Source: Pycnococcus provasolii (taxonomy: Eukaryota > Chlorophyta > Pseudoscourfieldiophyceae > Pseudoscourfieldiales). From it: a stretch of 64,000 nt of DNA. Both the position numbers and the translations under genes were made by a program. The notes under the pieces are model-generated. The model saw only the letters and a program-made list of their open reading frames with translations. It did not search any database and was not told the DNA's origin. Below, one piece after another: positions 45,781 to 54,623 of the stretch (position 1 is its first letter; the number at the start of each line of letters is the position of its first letter). The stretch is from the NCBI GenBank assembly GCA_049487715.1, contig CP150546.1:310001-374000 (forward strand). Reading direction: 5' to 3'.

Positions 45781-46431
45781 CTATCTGAGGGCCTTCTCCA
45801 TCTTCTTGGCGCCGCACCGGCCGTGCGGCAAGCCGACCAAACACGCGCTCAAACAAGACGAATAACACCCTTCAACGCAACCATCCGGCTTGGCGACCAG
45901 GCCGGCGCGCTCGTACAGACGATACGCGGGATTGCCACTCACAACGAGGAGCGTCAACAGCGTCGCGCCACGCTCACGTGCCTTCGCCTCGACCCACTGC
46001 AACATACGCGTGCCTACGCCCTTACCACGCGCTTCCGACGAAACTGCAACGTGTTCGATGTAAGCTTCACCAAACGTCATTGCGTGTATCATCTCGTCTT
46101 CGCTCGAACGAGGCTGGCCGTAGACAGACATCTTCAGCACACCTACGACGACGCCATCAGCCTCGCGCACGGCGACCACGGTGGTATCGCGTAGGTCCGG
46201 GTGCATTTCGTACAGTTTGCTGTACTCTTGCACTTCCGTCGGACACCACGCGTATGAGCATATGCCAAAGCACAAGCCTTTGCCACCAATAAAGTCGCTG
46301 AAGAGCTTTGCCGTACCCGCGTACGTCGCCGGCGAAATATTTTCCAGGCGGATGCCCTTCTCTACGCCGTACTGCTTAGCGCCTGCGCCGCCGGCCATGA
46401 CGACACGGGGCGGCGGGGCCATCGTCGCCAT
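45781..46431 (-). CDS. GNAT-family N-acetyltransferase
   Basis: Predicted 216 aa from the ATG at 46431. The GNAT fold is visible: the acetyl-CoA-binding motif A AYIEHVAVSSEARGKGVGTRMLQWVEAKA (about 128-156, containing R-G-K-G-V-G), followed by TLLTLLVVSGNPAYRLYERAGL, the usual final strand-helix motif. Before it lies VVAVREADGVVVGVLKMSVYG. The N-terminal 20 residues are Ala/Gly-rich. Substrate unknown. Its 5' end is 192 bp from the ATG of the divergent RING-LON gene. Confidence 0.85.
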   Translation of the reverse strand: MATMAPPPRVVMAGGAGAKQYGVEKGIRLENISPATYAGTAKLFSDFIGGKGLCFGICSYAWCPTEVQEYSKLYEMHPDLRDTTVVAVREADGVVVGVLKMSVYGQPRSSEDEMIHAMTFGEAYIEHVAVSSEARGKGVGTRMLQWVEAKARERGATLLTLLVVSGNPAYRLYERAGLVAKPDGCVEGCYSSCLSACLVGLPHGRCGAKKMEKALR

Positions 46432-46623
46432 GGTTCGCTCTTCCGTGACTGGAGGTGGCCCTTGCAGTCGGTGAGACTTTCACTTGCACTGCTTTCACTT
46501 TGTGAGACTCATCGTGAAAAATCGTCCAGGGGATCCGTCCCTGAACCGCACTCGGAATTGATGGGTGACGTGGTGACGTGTCTTCGTCCCCCCATCACTT
46601 TCACATCGCTTCGCCCGGCAGCG

Positions 46624-47712
46624 ATGGAGGATGACGAACAAAGCGCAAAAGTTCCAGAACCGGACGTGAAAAGAGCGCGCTCGTCAGAAACGCTCGTCGA
46701 GGCGGTGACGGCGGCGCGCACAGAAAGTGACGCAGACGAAGAAGAAGTGGACTCGTGCTTCGAGTGCACGCTATGCCTTCAGCTCTTCCTCGACGCAGTC
46801 ACGACACCGTGCGGACACTCGTTCTGCTCGACGTGCCTCGCAAGCGCGCTCCGACGACGATCCGCCTGTCCTCTCTGCAGGAGGGCGATGCACACGCACG
46901 CACCACCCGCGACGGTTGTGCTCAACGATTACATCCGGAAAATGTACCCTAAGGCGCTCGAAAAGAGACGAAACGAGCAACTGCAACGAGAAGAGTCCAC
47001 AGCTGACACCCCGCGCACTAACGACGGGCCGCGCACGGTGGGACTGTTCGTTATGGAGTCGGTTTTGCCGGGACAGAGCCTTCAACTTCATATTTTCGAA
47101 CCAAGGTACCGACTCCTCGTGAGGCGGGCACTCGAGCGAGACAACAAAATTGGCCTCGCCGCAGCCTCTTCGCACAACGGTGTCTACACCTACTTCTGTG
47201 AGGCGAATATTGTGAATTCGCAGATGATACCAGACGGACGATACCTGATACACCTCGTGGGTGAGCGGCCGATGCGAATTCTGTCAAGCTCAACAGACGA
47301 GGCTGGGTACAAGGTGGCTGAGGCGGAGCTTGTCGAGGACGGCGACGAGTACGACGACGTGGAGCAGCGCGTGCGCGAAAAGTGCTCGACGCTGTGGCAG
47401 CAGATGCGAACGACGCACGGCGACTCACTTTTCTTTCGCGAATTCAGGGACGAGGTTGGTGGCGACATCCCACTCGGCTCGACGGAACTGAGCTGGTGGG
47501 CATGCCGCTGCCTGAGCGTTTTGGGATTTGTCGACGGCGACACAAAGCAGCAAATGCTCGGCTCGAGCATGAAGCATCGCTACGAGCTCGTCGAGCGTTT
47601 GTTTTGGGACGTCGAGGCACGCGGCGGCCTCGAGCGTCTTGTAGGCTCGAGCTCGGAAGTCAGCATGGTTGCTGGCGGCGGCGGCCCACGTAGTGGTTGC
47701 GCGCTGATGTAA
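46624..47712 (+). CDS. RING-finger LON-domain protein with a C-terminal CaaX box
   Basis: Predicted 362 aa from the ATG at 46624; an in-frame ATG at 46561 would add 21 residues. A C3HC4 RING lies at residues 48-85 (CTLC, then CGHSFCSTC, then CPLC), so an E3 ubiquitin ligase is likely. A LON-type N-terminal domain follows: GLFVMESVLPGQSLQLHIFEPRYRLLVRRAL, then RYLIHLVGERPMRIL. This is the LONRF arrangement but without TPR repeats. The last residues are RSGCALM, a typical CaaX prenylation box (Cys-Ala-Leu-Met), which would place the ligase on a membrane. Convergent with the small Cys-rich gene. Confidence 0.82.
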   Translation: MEDDEQSAKVPEPDVKRARSSETLVEAVTAARTESDADEEEVDSCFECTLCLQLFLDAVTTPCGHSFCSTCLASALRRRSACPLCRRAMHTHAPPATVVLNDYIRKMYPKALEKRRNEQLQREESTADTPRTNDGPRTVGLFVMESVLPGQSLQLHIFEPRYRLLVRRALERDNKIGLAAASSHNGVYTYFCEANIVNSQMIPDGRYLIHLVGERPMRILSSSTDEAGYKVAEAELVEDGDEYDDVEQRVREKCSTLWQQMRTTHGDSLFFREFRDEVGGDIPLGSTELSWWACRCLSVLGFVDGDTKQQMLGSSMKHRYELVERLFWDVEARGGLERLVGSSSEVSMVAGGGGPRSGCALM

Positions 47713-47919
47713 ATTTAGCCACTCAACTCTCCGTAATGTTATTTGTTTTCCGACACAACAACGACAACTACGCGCAAGCGAGGCTCTCACGCCGGTTGCC
47801 GACGAAAAGCGCCCTGATATTAGCTTCGAAAATCACCAGCGCCGTGTGTGAGTGTGAGTGGACGACCGTTGGACGGAGTCTAAAGTACAGTTCCATTACT
47901 GAGTGAGCCATCTTAGCTA

Positions 47920-48240
47920 TCAGCAGTGTTTGTGCAGTGTGGTGATTGGCAAGCTGTTTCTGTGCAAGCACGTTCGTACAGCCTTTGCATATTTCTCGCA
48001 TTCGTTGGACGTTTGCACGCACGTGTAGAACGCCTTTGCGATCTTTGCGCACTGCTTGGTTTGCGATGCTGCGCATGCCTCTGCATTTTCTCTGAGTCGT
48101 TTGCAGTACTTGTTCGCCTCTTCCTCGTTCGCGAGCACGCAGACGCGGTGTGCGGAGATCAAGGAGGAGCAGTGCGATTGTATTTTCTTGAGCGCGTCGG
48201 CGTCGGGCGCTGTTCGGAGGAGCGACGACACGTTGCCCAT
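47920..48240 (-). CDS. Small Cys-rich helical protein (CHCH-like)
   Basis: Predicted 106 aa from the ATG at 48240. It starts MGNVSS, a possible N-myristoylation signal. Eight or more cysteines spread along predicted helices: SLISAHRVCVLANEEEANKYC, RENAEACAASQTKQCAK, KAFYTCVQTSNECEKYAKAVRTCLH. The spacing suggests a helical-hairpin disulphide protein of the CHCH type, but the canonical twin Cx9C pattern is not clean. No family recognised. Its 5' side opens onto the longest telomere-like tract of the window. Confidence 0.55.
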   Translation of the reverse strand: MGNVSSLLRTAPDADALKKIQSHCSSLISAHRVCVLANEEEANKYCKRLRENAEACAASQTKQCAKIAKAFYTCVQTSNECEKYAKAVRTCLHRNSLPITTLHKHC

Positions 48241-48686
48241 ATTCTAGTACTATTGATATGGTATGGCGGCGGAGAGTTGATGAGTTGTCTTCCGAAAGAA
48301 AGTCTGTGGCCTGGGATGGGAGAGGGGGATGGGCCCTGGGAGAACACGCACACGCACACGAGAACCCTAACCTGTTAACCCTAACCCTAACCCGCTAACC
48401 CTAACCCTAACCCGCTAATAACCCTAACCCTAACCCTAACCCGCTAATAACCCTAACCCTAACCCGCTAACCCTAACCCTAATAACCCTAATCCCCACAC
48501 GTACGTTTCCCCAAAGGAAGGACTGCCTGCACGTTGGGTTCGTTAGATATTCTGAGGCACTTTCCTTCCCGTTTCCCCGGCCGTCTGACGTGTTGTCCAC
48601 AAAACAACACCCTGCGCCTGCGCACCTGTCTGTCATCTGTAACGCGCTGAATCTCAAACGTCACGTCTCGTCTCTCTCAGAGAAGT
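48241..48686. promoter_or_regulatory. Divergent promoter region holding the longest telomere-like tract
   Basis: 446 bp between divergent ATGs. More than a quarter is the CCCTAA array at 48363-48493; the rest shows no gene. Confidence 0.6.
48363..48493 (+). repeat. CCCTAA array with CCCGCTAA variants
   Basis: 131 bp of CCCTAA units in blocks of two or three separated by CCCGCTAA or CCCGCTAATAA. The regular variant spacing suggests block duplication within the array rather than random decay of a pure telomere tract. Confidence 0.9.
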
Positions 48687-50318
48687 ATGTCGTCGGTCAC
48701 CTCGGCTCATCATGCACTGGCAGTGTTTGTGAGGAGTCGTGTGCGGCAGTGTGCTTCACTGCTTCCTTCATCTTCTGGACGTCCATTCTCTCCTGTGGGT
48801 GGCGTTGGGGTTGATGGTGGTGTCTCCTTGTGGGCTAGGGACACGTCGTTTCACACGTCGTCAGCGGTTTCGGAGTCGCTTACTCCTCATGGGACACCCT
48901 TTCGCGTCGTGAACCTGCCCGGGCTCACTAGCCGCCGTGGGCACCTTGAGAACGACCACCAAAGCTCGAAGCGAGGATTCAGTGCGGCGGCAGCGGCAGC
49001 CTCGTCATCATCCGCATCCACCAGCGCCGTGATTGAGACGTTCCCGCTCCCGCAGACGGGGGAAGGAATCGCGGAGTGCGAGGTCGTGCAGTGGTTCGCT
49101 GAGGAAGGGGAACGCATCGTCGAGTTTGGGAAACTCGTTGAGGTGCAAAGTGACAAGGCGACCATCGAAATCACCAGCAAGTCGAACGGAACACTCGTCA
49201 AAAAACACGCGCAGGCTGGTGACGTCGTCGCCGTTGGAGCACCGCTGTGCGACATTGCCGTCGACGCGCCGTCATCGTCGACAGCTGGCGCACCGCAAAC
49301 AAGCAAGCAGTCGGCCGCGCAACCGCCACCGCCACCGCCACCATTATCACCGCCACCGTCTCCATCATCAACAACAACAACAACAGTACCAACACCCACA
49401 CCGGCGAGAAGAACGGAAGCGTCACCTGCCGTACGTCGTGTCGCCAAGGAGCTTGACGTGGACATCTCAAACGTCGTGGGAACGGGACCAGGCGGACGCG
49501 TGCTCAAAACTGACGTGGAGGTATTCGCAAAGTCGGGTGGTCGCACGCCGTCGAAGATTAACGCAGCGCCAGCTTCGCCTTCTCCTCAGCCTCGACGTGA
49601 AGACGCTGGGACAGTCGTACCTCTGCAGAAGTACCAGCGTGCGATGGCAAAGGCGATGGAAGCAGCCGCCAGCGTGCCGCGCTTCACGCTGTGCGACGAC
49701 GTCGACGTTACCGCCATGATGGCGGCGTGCGCGCGAGCGAATGCGAAGGCGTTGGAAGGAGATATCAAGCTCACGACGATGCCTTTCGTCATAAAGGCGC
49801 TCTCGCTGGCGCTCGCACGTTATCCCGAGCTGAACGTGCACTACGACGCCGATAACGTTGCGCTCATTCGCTTCGATGAGCATCGCATTGGCATGGCAGT
49901 GGCTACACCTCACGGCCTCGCCGTGCCAACGCTTCGCCTGACACCCGAGCACTCACTTCGGCACATAGCGGCGGAGGTGGCACGTCTTGCAAATGACGCG
50001 CGAAATCTGCGGCTTCGCGAGGAGGACGTTGTCATGCCCACCGTCACTGTTAGCAATTTCGGAGCAATCCGCGGTGGTTCGGGACACTACGCAAGCCCTG
50101 TTGTGGTGCCGCCGTCTATCGCGATCGTGGCGATTGGTGCGACGCGCGACGCACTCGTTCCCTCGGCCGAGGATCCCACGGCGACGATTCGGAGGAGCCT
50201 GGCACCCATTTCGTGGTCTGCTGACCACCGTGCATGCGACGGCGCGCAGCTGACGCTTCTGAATGGCGCTTGGAAGGCGCTGTGTGAAGATCCGTTGGAC
50301 ATACTGCTGGCGCAGTAG
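48687..50318 (+). CDS. DBT: Branched-chain keto-acid dehydrogenase E2 (dihydrolipoyl acyltransferase)
   Basis: Predicted 543 aa from the ATG at 48687. A Ser/Arg/Gly-rich presequence of about 90 residues fits mitochondrial import. Domains in order: a lipoyl domain with the lipoylated Lys in EVQSDKATIEITS; a Pro/Thr-rich linker; a peripheral-subunit-binding domain (EASPAVRRVAKELDVDISNV, GTGPGGRVLKTDV); a catalytic acyltransferase domain from about 300, ending with the active-site motif DHRACDGAQLT (H, D and G of HxxxDG in place). The 'GEGI' and 'QSDKA' signatures point to the branched-chain complex rather than pyruvate dehydrogenase. Role: degradation of Leu, Ile and Val in the mitochondrial matrix. 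Convergent with the SDR gene (98 bp). Confidence 0.92.
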   Translation: MSSVTSAHHALAVFVRSRVRQCASLLPSSSGRPFSPVGGVGVDGGVSLWARDTSFHTSSAVSESLTPHGTPFRVVNLPGLTSRRGHLENDHQSSKRGFSAAAAAASSSSASTSAVIETFPLPQTGEGIAECEVVQWFAEEGERIVEFGKLVEVQSDKATIEITSKSNGTLVKKHAQAGDVVAVGAPLCDIAVDAPSSSTAGAPQTSKQSAAQPPPPPPPLSPPPSPSSTTTTTVPTPTPARRTEASPAVRRVAKELDVDISNVVGTGPGGRVLKTDVEVFAKSGGRTPSKINAAPASPSPQPRREDAGTVVPLQKYQRAMAKAMEAAASVPRFTLCDDVDVTAMMAACARANAKALEGDIKLTTMPFVIKALSLALARYPELNVHYDADNVALIRFDEHRIGMAVATPHGLAVPTLRLTPEHSLRHIAAEVARLANDARNLRLREEDVVMPTVTVSNFGAIRGGSGHYASPVVVPPSIAIVAIGATRDALVPSAEDPTATIRRSLAPISWSADHRACDGAQLTLLNGAWKALCEDPLDILLAQ

Positions 50319-50416
50319 ATTTGTAGTACGTAGATTTTGTTTATGCTTTTAAAAAATCAGATTGAAAAAACATTTGTGACTTTTACAGTGATGTGACCAA
50401 CCCAACAACAATCCCA

Positions 50417-51517
50417 CTAAGCTGTCTTCGCCTCCGCCTCCTCCTCTTCTTCCACACCACTCGTGCTCGGTGGGAACACTTCACCGAGTGTGTAATCGCA
50501 TGTTCCACCCTTAACAGACTGCTTTGGAAGACCGTCACACAGCAGCGTTCCCAGATCACCGTCGAACGGTACCCCCTCGCCCTCGGGAAGGCTTGCAACG
50601 TCGAAGCTTCTGTTCAACGCCTCGGACGTCTTCAGGGACTGGAAGAGGACTTCCGCGACGTCGGCACGAGGGATGGAGCGGTATTCATTTTCGAGGAGAG
50701 TGTCATCCACTCCAACCGTTAGTTGGACTTTGCTACCCTCCGCTTCAAGGTCTTTGCAATTTCCCTTCAGACCGCCGGGGTGCACAATCGTAAAATTCGT
50801 TTTTCCGTTGGTACCCTTGCAGAGCTCGATGAGATATCGCTCCGCCGCTCGCTTCCACTTCAGGATATTCCCCTCACCGATCGCGTTCAGGCGGTTGTCG
50901 TCCTGCGTTCCTCCCATGGAGCTGCACACGACGACAAGCTTCACACCACTTTCCACCGCCGCGTCGAACTGCGCCTTCTGTCCTTCCCAGTCAACTTCCT
51001 CAGGCGTTCCGTTCTCCGGCCAGCGGAACGTCGGCATCGCCGGCTTCATGTTGACTCCTGGAATGAAGTTGAGAACCTTGGTGACGAGCAGCTTGACGAT
51101 GGATCTCTTCATGATTCTCGGCGTCGCGGACGTGCAGCAGATGAGCGCGTCAAACTTTCCCTCGTTGATGACATCCTTGACGGATGTGCCGTCGACGATG
51201 GAAGCGACGACGACATCTTCGTCTTTGGCGTCAGGCGCGAAGCTTGCCACCATCTTCTTTGATTTTTCGGTACGCACGACCCCGACGACACGTTCGAGTT
51301 CTGCATCTTGCACGCACTTCGCGAACACCGCCTTTCCCGTTTTCCCACCTGCTCCTGTGATGATGACGGACGAAATCGTCGGGAGCGTCTGCGCACGCGT
51401 TTTCACCATCGGCCTCACTGATGAAGAACGGGGCTGAGAACGAGACGTACTACGGGATGATGCTGCACTGATCCGACTTCTGCACATGGAAGAGGAAGAA
51501 GAGCCGAGGAGGGACAT
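50417..51517 (-). CDS. Atypical short-chain dehydrogenase (NAD(P)-binding), probably plastid
   Basis: Predicted 366 aa from the ATG at 51517; the open frame starts at a non-ATG codon. A Ser/Arg-rich transit peptide of about 50 residues precedes VIITGAGGKTGKAVF, the Rossmann GxxGxxG motif (about 55). Then come VVGVVRTEKSKKMV, FDALICCTSATPR, KLVVVCSSMGG, then ILKWKRAAERYLIE (a YxxxK-like position is replaced) and FTIVHPGGL. This matches plant atypical SDRs of the TIC62/At5g02240 type, which bind NADP(H) in chloroplasts. The C-terminus is acidic (EEEEEAEAKTA). Substrate unknown. Confidence 0.82.
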   Translation of the reverse strand: MSLLGSSSSSMCRSRISAASSRSTSRSQPRSSSVRPMVKTRAQTLPTISSVIITGAGGKTGKAVFAKCVQDAELERVVGVVRTEKSKKMVASFAPDAKDEDVVVASIVDGTSVKDVINEGKFDALICCTSATPRIMKRSIVKLLVTKVLNFIPGVNMKPAMPTFRWPENGTPEEVDWEGQKAQFDAAVESGVKLVVVCSSMGGTQDDNRLNAIGEGNILKWKRAAERYLIELCKGTNGKTNFTIVHPGGLKGNCKDLEAEGSKVQLTVGVDDTLLENEYRSIPRADVAEVLFQSLKTSEALNRSFDVASLPEGEGVPFDGDLGTLLCDGLPKQSVKGGTCDYTLGEVFPPSTSGVEEEEEAEAKTA

Positions 51518-51970
51518 GTTGTGTGTTGTGATGAAAACTCCCTCCCGGGAGAAGAAGAAAGAGAGCAAGAAGTCGTTTAAGGAAAAAGAACGGTAGGCAC
51601 GAGGGTAAGTGGATAAATAAATATTACGAATCTAACTTTGGTCGGGGGAAATGGTCGGGGAATTCTACCAGGCATGATTGGGGATGGAAAGAACGGGTTC
51701 CTTCAGGAGTTCGGGTTTGGGTGAACCTGTTAGGGTTAGGGTTAGGGTTAGGGTTAGGGTTAGGGTTAGGGTTACCTGAGGCGGCTTCTACTCACCCCCC
51801 CCGGTCCCGCCACAGCTTTCCACCCGTTGCCAGTCGTCGTCGGGCGGCGTCATTTGTGTGTCGTCGCGTCCCATCACTACATACTCGTAGTAGTATGACT
51901 CCTCGTAGTAGTATGATGACGCGTGGGAACGCACAGCAGCAGCAGCATTAATGTCGCGTCCCCGAAGGGT
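51518..51970. promoter_or_regulatory. Divergent promoter region with a pure TTAGGG tract
   Basis: No gene. (TTAGGG)7-8 at 51729-51775 lies roughly midway between the SDR and carrier ATGs. A short direct repeat 'ACTCGTAGTAGTATGA' lies at 51884-51917. Confidence 0.6.
51729..51775 (+). repeat. Perfect (TTAGGG)n tract
   Basis: Seven to eight uninterrupted TTAGGG units, the purest such tract of the window, in the gap between divergent genes. Confidence 0.9.
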
Positions 51971-53254
51971 ATGGGGATGCCCCATGCTTCTTTCAAGGTA
52001 GTGGCCTTTGGTGGTACGGGTGGTATTTCAACATTAGGGAGACCATGTGGTGGTGGTGGTGGTGGTGGTGGTGGTGCTTACAGTACACGCCAGCGCCGCG
52101 TTCGACACTTTCGACGGCAACATTTTCGAAGAAGGTTTGCAAACACAACAGCGGCCATCGCTGTTGACGCGTCCTCCATGAACGTACCAGACACAGTCAA
52201 CCTGATAACCACAAGCACGGCTGCCGCCGCCGCAGTTGCCGCATCAACCACCCAAAACGTCGAGGTGGTTACGACCGCCATATCCGCAACAGCCGCGTCG
52301 ACAATACCTACACAAGCAGCCGCAGCAGCGTCGTGGACGACGCTCGCAGGACTGAGACTAAAGGCGGGCGCGGCGGGGGGCGTGGGAGCATGCCTGAGTC
52401 ACGTGGGAGGCGTTCCGTTCGACGTCGTCAAAACGCGCATGCAGCAGGAGCCTGAAAAGTGGTCCGGAAGCACGCTCGTCAACGTTGCGCAGGAGCTCGT
52501 GGAAACTGAGGGCGTGTCGGCACTCACGCTAGGACTGCGCGAGACGGCGACGGGGTACTTCATACAAGGTGCGCTCAAATACGGACTGTACGAGGCGTTC
52601 AAAGGTGCGCTCGTGCCCACGACCGTCACCGCGCCTCTCGTGCGCGTCACGCTCTTCGCGTTGTCCGCCGCCGCCGCGGAGTTTGTGGGCGCCACGGCGC
52701 TGTGCCAGTTCGAGGCTGCACGCATTCGCGCCGTCGCGTCTGCTGATACGGCGAAAGGAGAGGACTCGAACGGCGACGACGATGCCTTTTCCAGTCTCAC
52801 GGCTGTTTATGCCAGGCAGGTGCCGTACACTGTGACTAGCCTACTCACGTACGAGCAACTCACCAGCGTGCTGTATCACACGCTTGCACCTGATGCGCCG
52901 CCCGCGGCTTTCATCGGCGTGCGTGTCGCGAGCGCCGCGGGTGCGGCATTCATTGGCGCTATCACGAGCCAGCCAGGTGACACGCTGCTGACGATCATCA
53001 ACTCTAGAACGGGCGACTCGCACGCAAAGAACGGCAGCAAATCGTCCAGTGACATTGTGCAGCGCGTCGCGCAGGCTGAGGCGGCACGTGCGCGTGGCGC
53101 ATCGCTTGTCGAGCTGGCGTCGATCCTAAAGTTCAACGGCCTGTTCCTTGGCCTTCGCGCACGTTTTCCGCACGTCCTCTCGATCGTGCTAGTTCAGCTT
53201 GTGGTGTACGACAGTGTGCGTGAACTGCTTGGCCTTTCAGCAACCGGAAGATGA
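51971..53254 (+). CDS. Mitochondrial carrier family protein (phosphate-carrier-like)
   Basis: Predicted 427 aa from the ATG at 51971; the frame opens at GTG. The first 130 residues are low-complexity (Gly run, Arg/His-rich, then Ala/Thr-rich) and may include an organellar presequence. Three carrier repeats follow: HVGGVPFDVVKTRMQQEP with the canonical Px(D)xxK, then ALCQFEAARIRAVA (P and D changed), then TSQPGDTLLTIINS (Lys of the motif changed). LVNVAQELVETEGVSALTLGL is the usual matrix-loop helix. The motif pattern and 'GLRARFPHVLSIVLVQLVVYD' are phosphate-carrier-like (SLC25A3). Location could be mitochondrial or plastid inner membrane. Confidence 0.78.
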   Translation: MGMPHASFKVVAFGGTGGISTLGRPCGGGGGGGGGAYSTRQRRVRHFRRQHFRRRFANTTAAIAVDASSMNVPDTVNLITTSTAAAAAVAASTTQNVEVVTTAISATAASTIPTQAAAAASWTTLAGLRLKAGAAGGVGACLSHVGGVPFDVVKTRMQQEPEKWSGSTLVNVAQELVETEGVSALTLGLRETATGYFIQGALKYGLYEAFKGALVPTTVTAPLVRVTLFALSAAAAEFVGATALCQFEAARIRAVASADTAKGEDSNGDDDAFSSLTAVYARQVPYTVTSLLTYEQLTSVLYHTLAPDAPPAAFIGVRVASAAGAAFIGAITSQPGDTLLTIINSRTGDSHAKNGSKSSSDIVQRVAQAEAARARGASLVELASILKFNGLFLGLRARFPHVLSIVLVQLVVYDSVRELLGLSATGR

Positions 53255-53355
53255 GAGACCGGCGATGGCAAAAGCATGCAGCACTTTTGGTTTTTTCATC
53301 TAAACTAACTTACCCCAGTCTAATTAATTGATAAGTATACAAATTTCTTCTATCT

Positions 53356-54171
53356 TTACACGACGAGTACCTCCTTGCTTCCACGAAGTTCTTCAGCCAC
53401 TTCACGCCATGCTTGCTTCGTCTCCTCGTCAAACCCGTTGTCACGAACGTCGATGTGTTGTACACTGGAAGCACGCAGGCTTGCTAGATAGGCTTCGATG
53501 GGTTCTGGGTCGTCGTCCTGGTTGGCGTTAGGCCGTCGACTTCGCCTTCGTCTCCACGTTTCTTTCTCGTCGGCAATTCCGTCTCCGAGGCGGTTGGCGC
53601 GCGCGTCAACGGTGCGCAGTGCCTTGTGTTTCAGTATGGTGTCAGGCAGAGTCCTGAGTTGGTTGTTTGCGACGACAAGTGTATGAAGGTTCGGCAATTT
53701 TTCGATGGCGACGGCGAGTCTGCACGAGCACGCGTCGCCTACATGTGCGCACATCATGTTCGAGCACACGAGTTCGGGCGCCCCTGGCGGAAGGATCAAA
53801 GAACGAGCGTTGTGTTTGTTTGCGATGGCAAGACGTAGTGAAGTGTAAGTCCCAGAAGAAGTCGCCGGGGATGAGTCCGTCGCGGAAGTCCCACATGTCG
53901 TCGGCGCCTGGTCACACATAGTGTCACTGGACGGGGACACGGTGTGGGTCACACACGAGAGCCCTCTAAGTGAGCAAAGTGAGGCAAGTAGTTGAGCGGC
54001 ACCACTGTGAGAATTCGTAACAGAGTTCCTTAGAGACAAGGGAGACAAGCCAAAGTCTCCACCTCCCATTCTTCTCCCTAGAGAAGTGCGAGTCACCCCC
54101 ACCCTCCTCCTCACATGCACATCGGCATGTGAGAAGAAAACAGAGCCTGAGAGTAAAACACGAGACGCCAT
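53356..54171 (-). CDS. Leucine-rich-repeat protein
   Basis: Predicted 271 aa from the ATG at 54171; the frame opens at GTG. About 110 residues of Ser/Thr-rich sequence precede short LRRs: YTSLRLAIANKHNARSLILP, LPNLHTLVVANNQLRTLPDTI, HKALRTVDARANRLGDGI, then SSVQHIDVRDNGFDEE, each with the LxxLxLxxNxL pattern. An Arg-rich insert (RRRRSRRP) interrupts them. The basic, Ser-rich start may be an organellar presequence. Partner unknown. Convergent with the carrier gene (102 bp). Confidence 0.68.
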   Translation of the reverse strand: MASRVLLSGSVFFSHADVHVRRRVGVTRTSLGRRMGGGDFGLSPLSLRNSVTNSHSGAAQLLASLCSLRGLSCVTHTVSPSSDTMCDQAPTTCGTSATDSSPATSSGTYTSLRLAIANKHNARSLILPPGAPELVCSNMMCAHVGDACSCRLAVAIEKLPNLHTLVVANNQLRTLPDTILKHKALRTVDARANRLGDGIADEKETWRRRRSRRPNANQDDDPEPIEAYLASLRASSVQHIDVRDNGFDEETKQAWREVAEELRGSKEVLVV

Positions 54172-54623
54172 GACCGACCAGGACGACACAAAACGTTTTG
54201 TTGGTTTCGCAAAATGGTGAACCTAAAATAGGTACAATAAATGGACACAACATGTGTCAACAAGCTCAACAACCTATTTCCCCATACAAAAAGGTCTTAC
54301 AAAAGGGTAAAATAACCCCGAACAATCCTGAAACCCCTAACCCCTAACCCCTAACCCCTAACCCCTAACTCGAGCTAAGGTTAGCTCCAACGAAACCCCC
54401 AAACGCCGCTCTAAATGCGGTTTTTCTCCTTTTCTCAAGGGGGATTGTTGTTGCCTTTTCACTTTTCGGACATCTCCAGAATCTGCAACAAACAAACGCG
54501 GTAAAGGTAAACTTTAGAATGAGGGGGCCCCCTTTCCCTCACCCGTTCCCTGTGTCCTGCAAAAAGTCCCCCCCAGTCCCACACAACGTGTACACCCCTT
54601 TCAGCCTTTGCGAAGTCAGAATC
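54172..54623. promoter_or_regulatory. Divergent promoter region with AACCCCGAA and (AACCCCT)n
   Basis: No gene. AACCCCGAA at 54314-54322 is followed by five AACCCCT units at 54331-54369. An in-frame ATG at 54519 could add 35 residues to the downstream MINDY protein but the peptide (Pro-rich) is not convincing. Confidence 0.5.
54314..54369 (+). repeat. AACCCCGAA plus (AACCCCT)5
   Basis: The 9-mer motif followed 8 bp later by five perfect 7-bp units AACCCCT (TTAGGGG on the other strand), a variant telomere-like repeat distinct from the TTAGGG tracts nearby. Confidence 0.85.
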
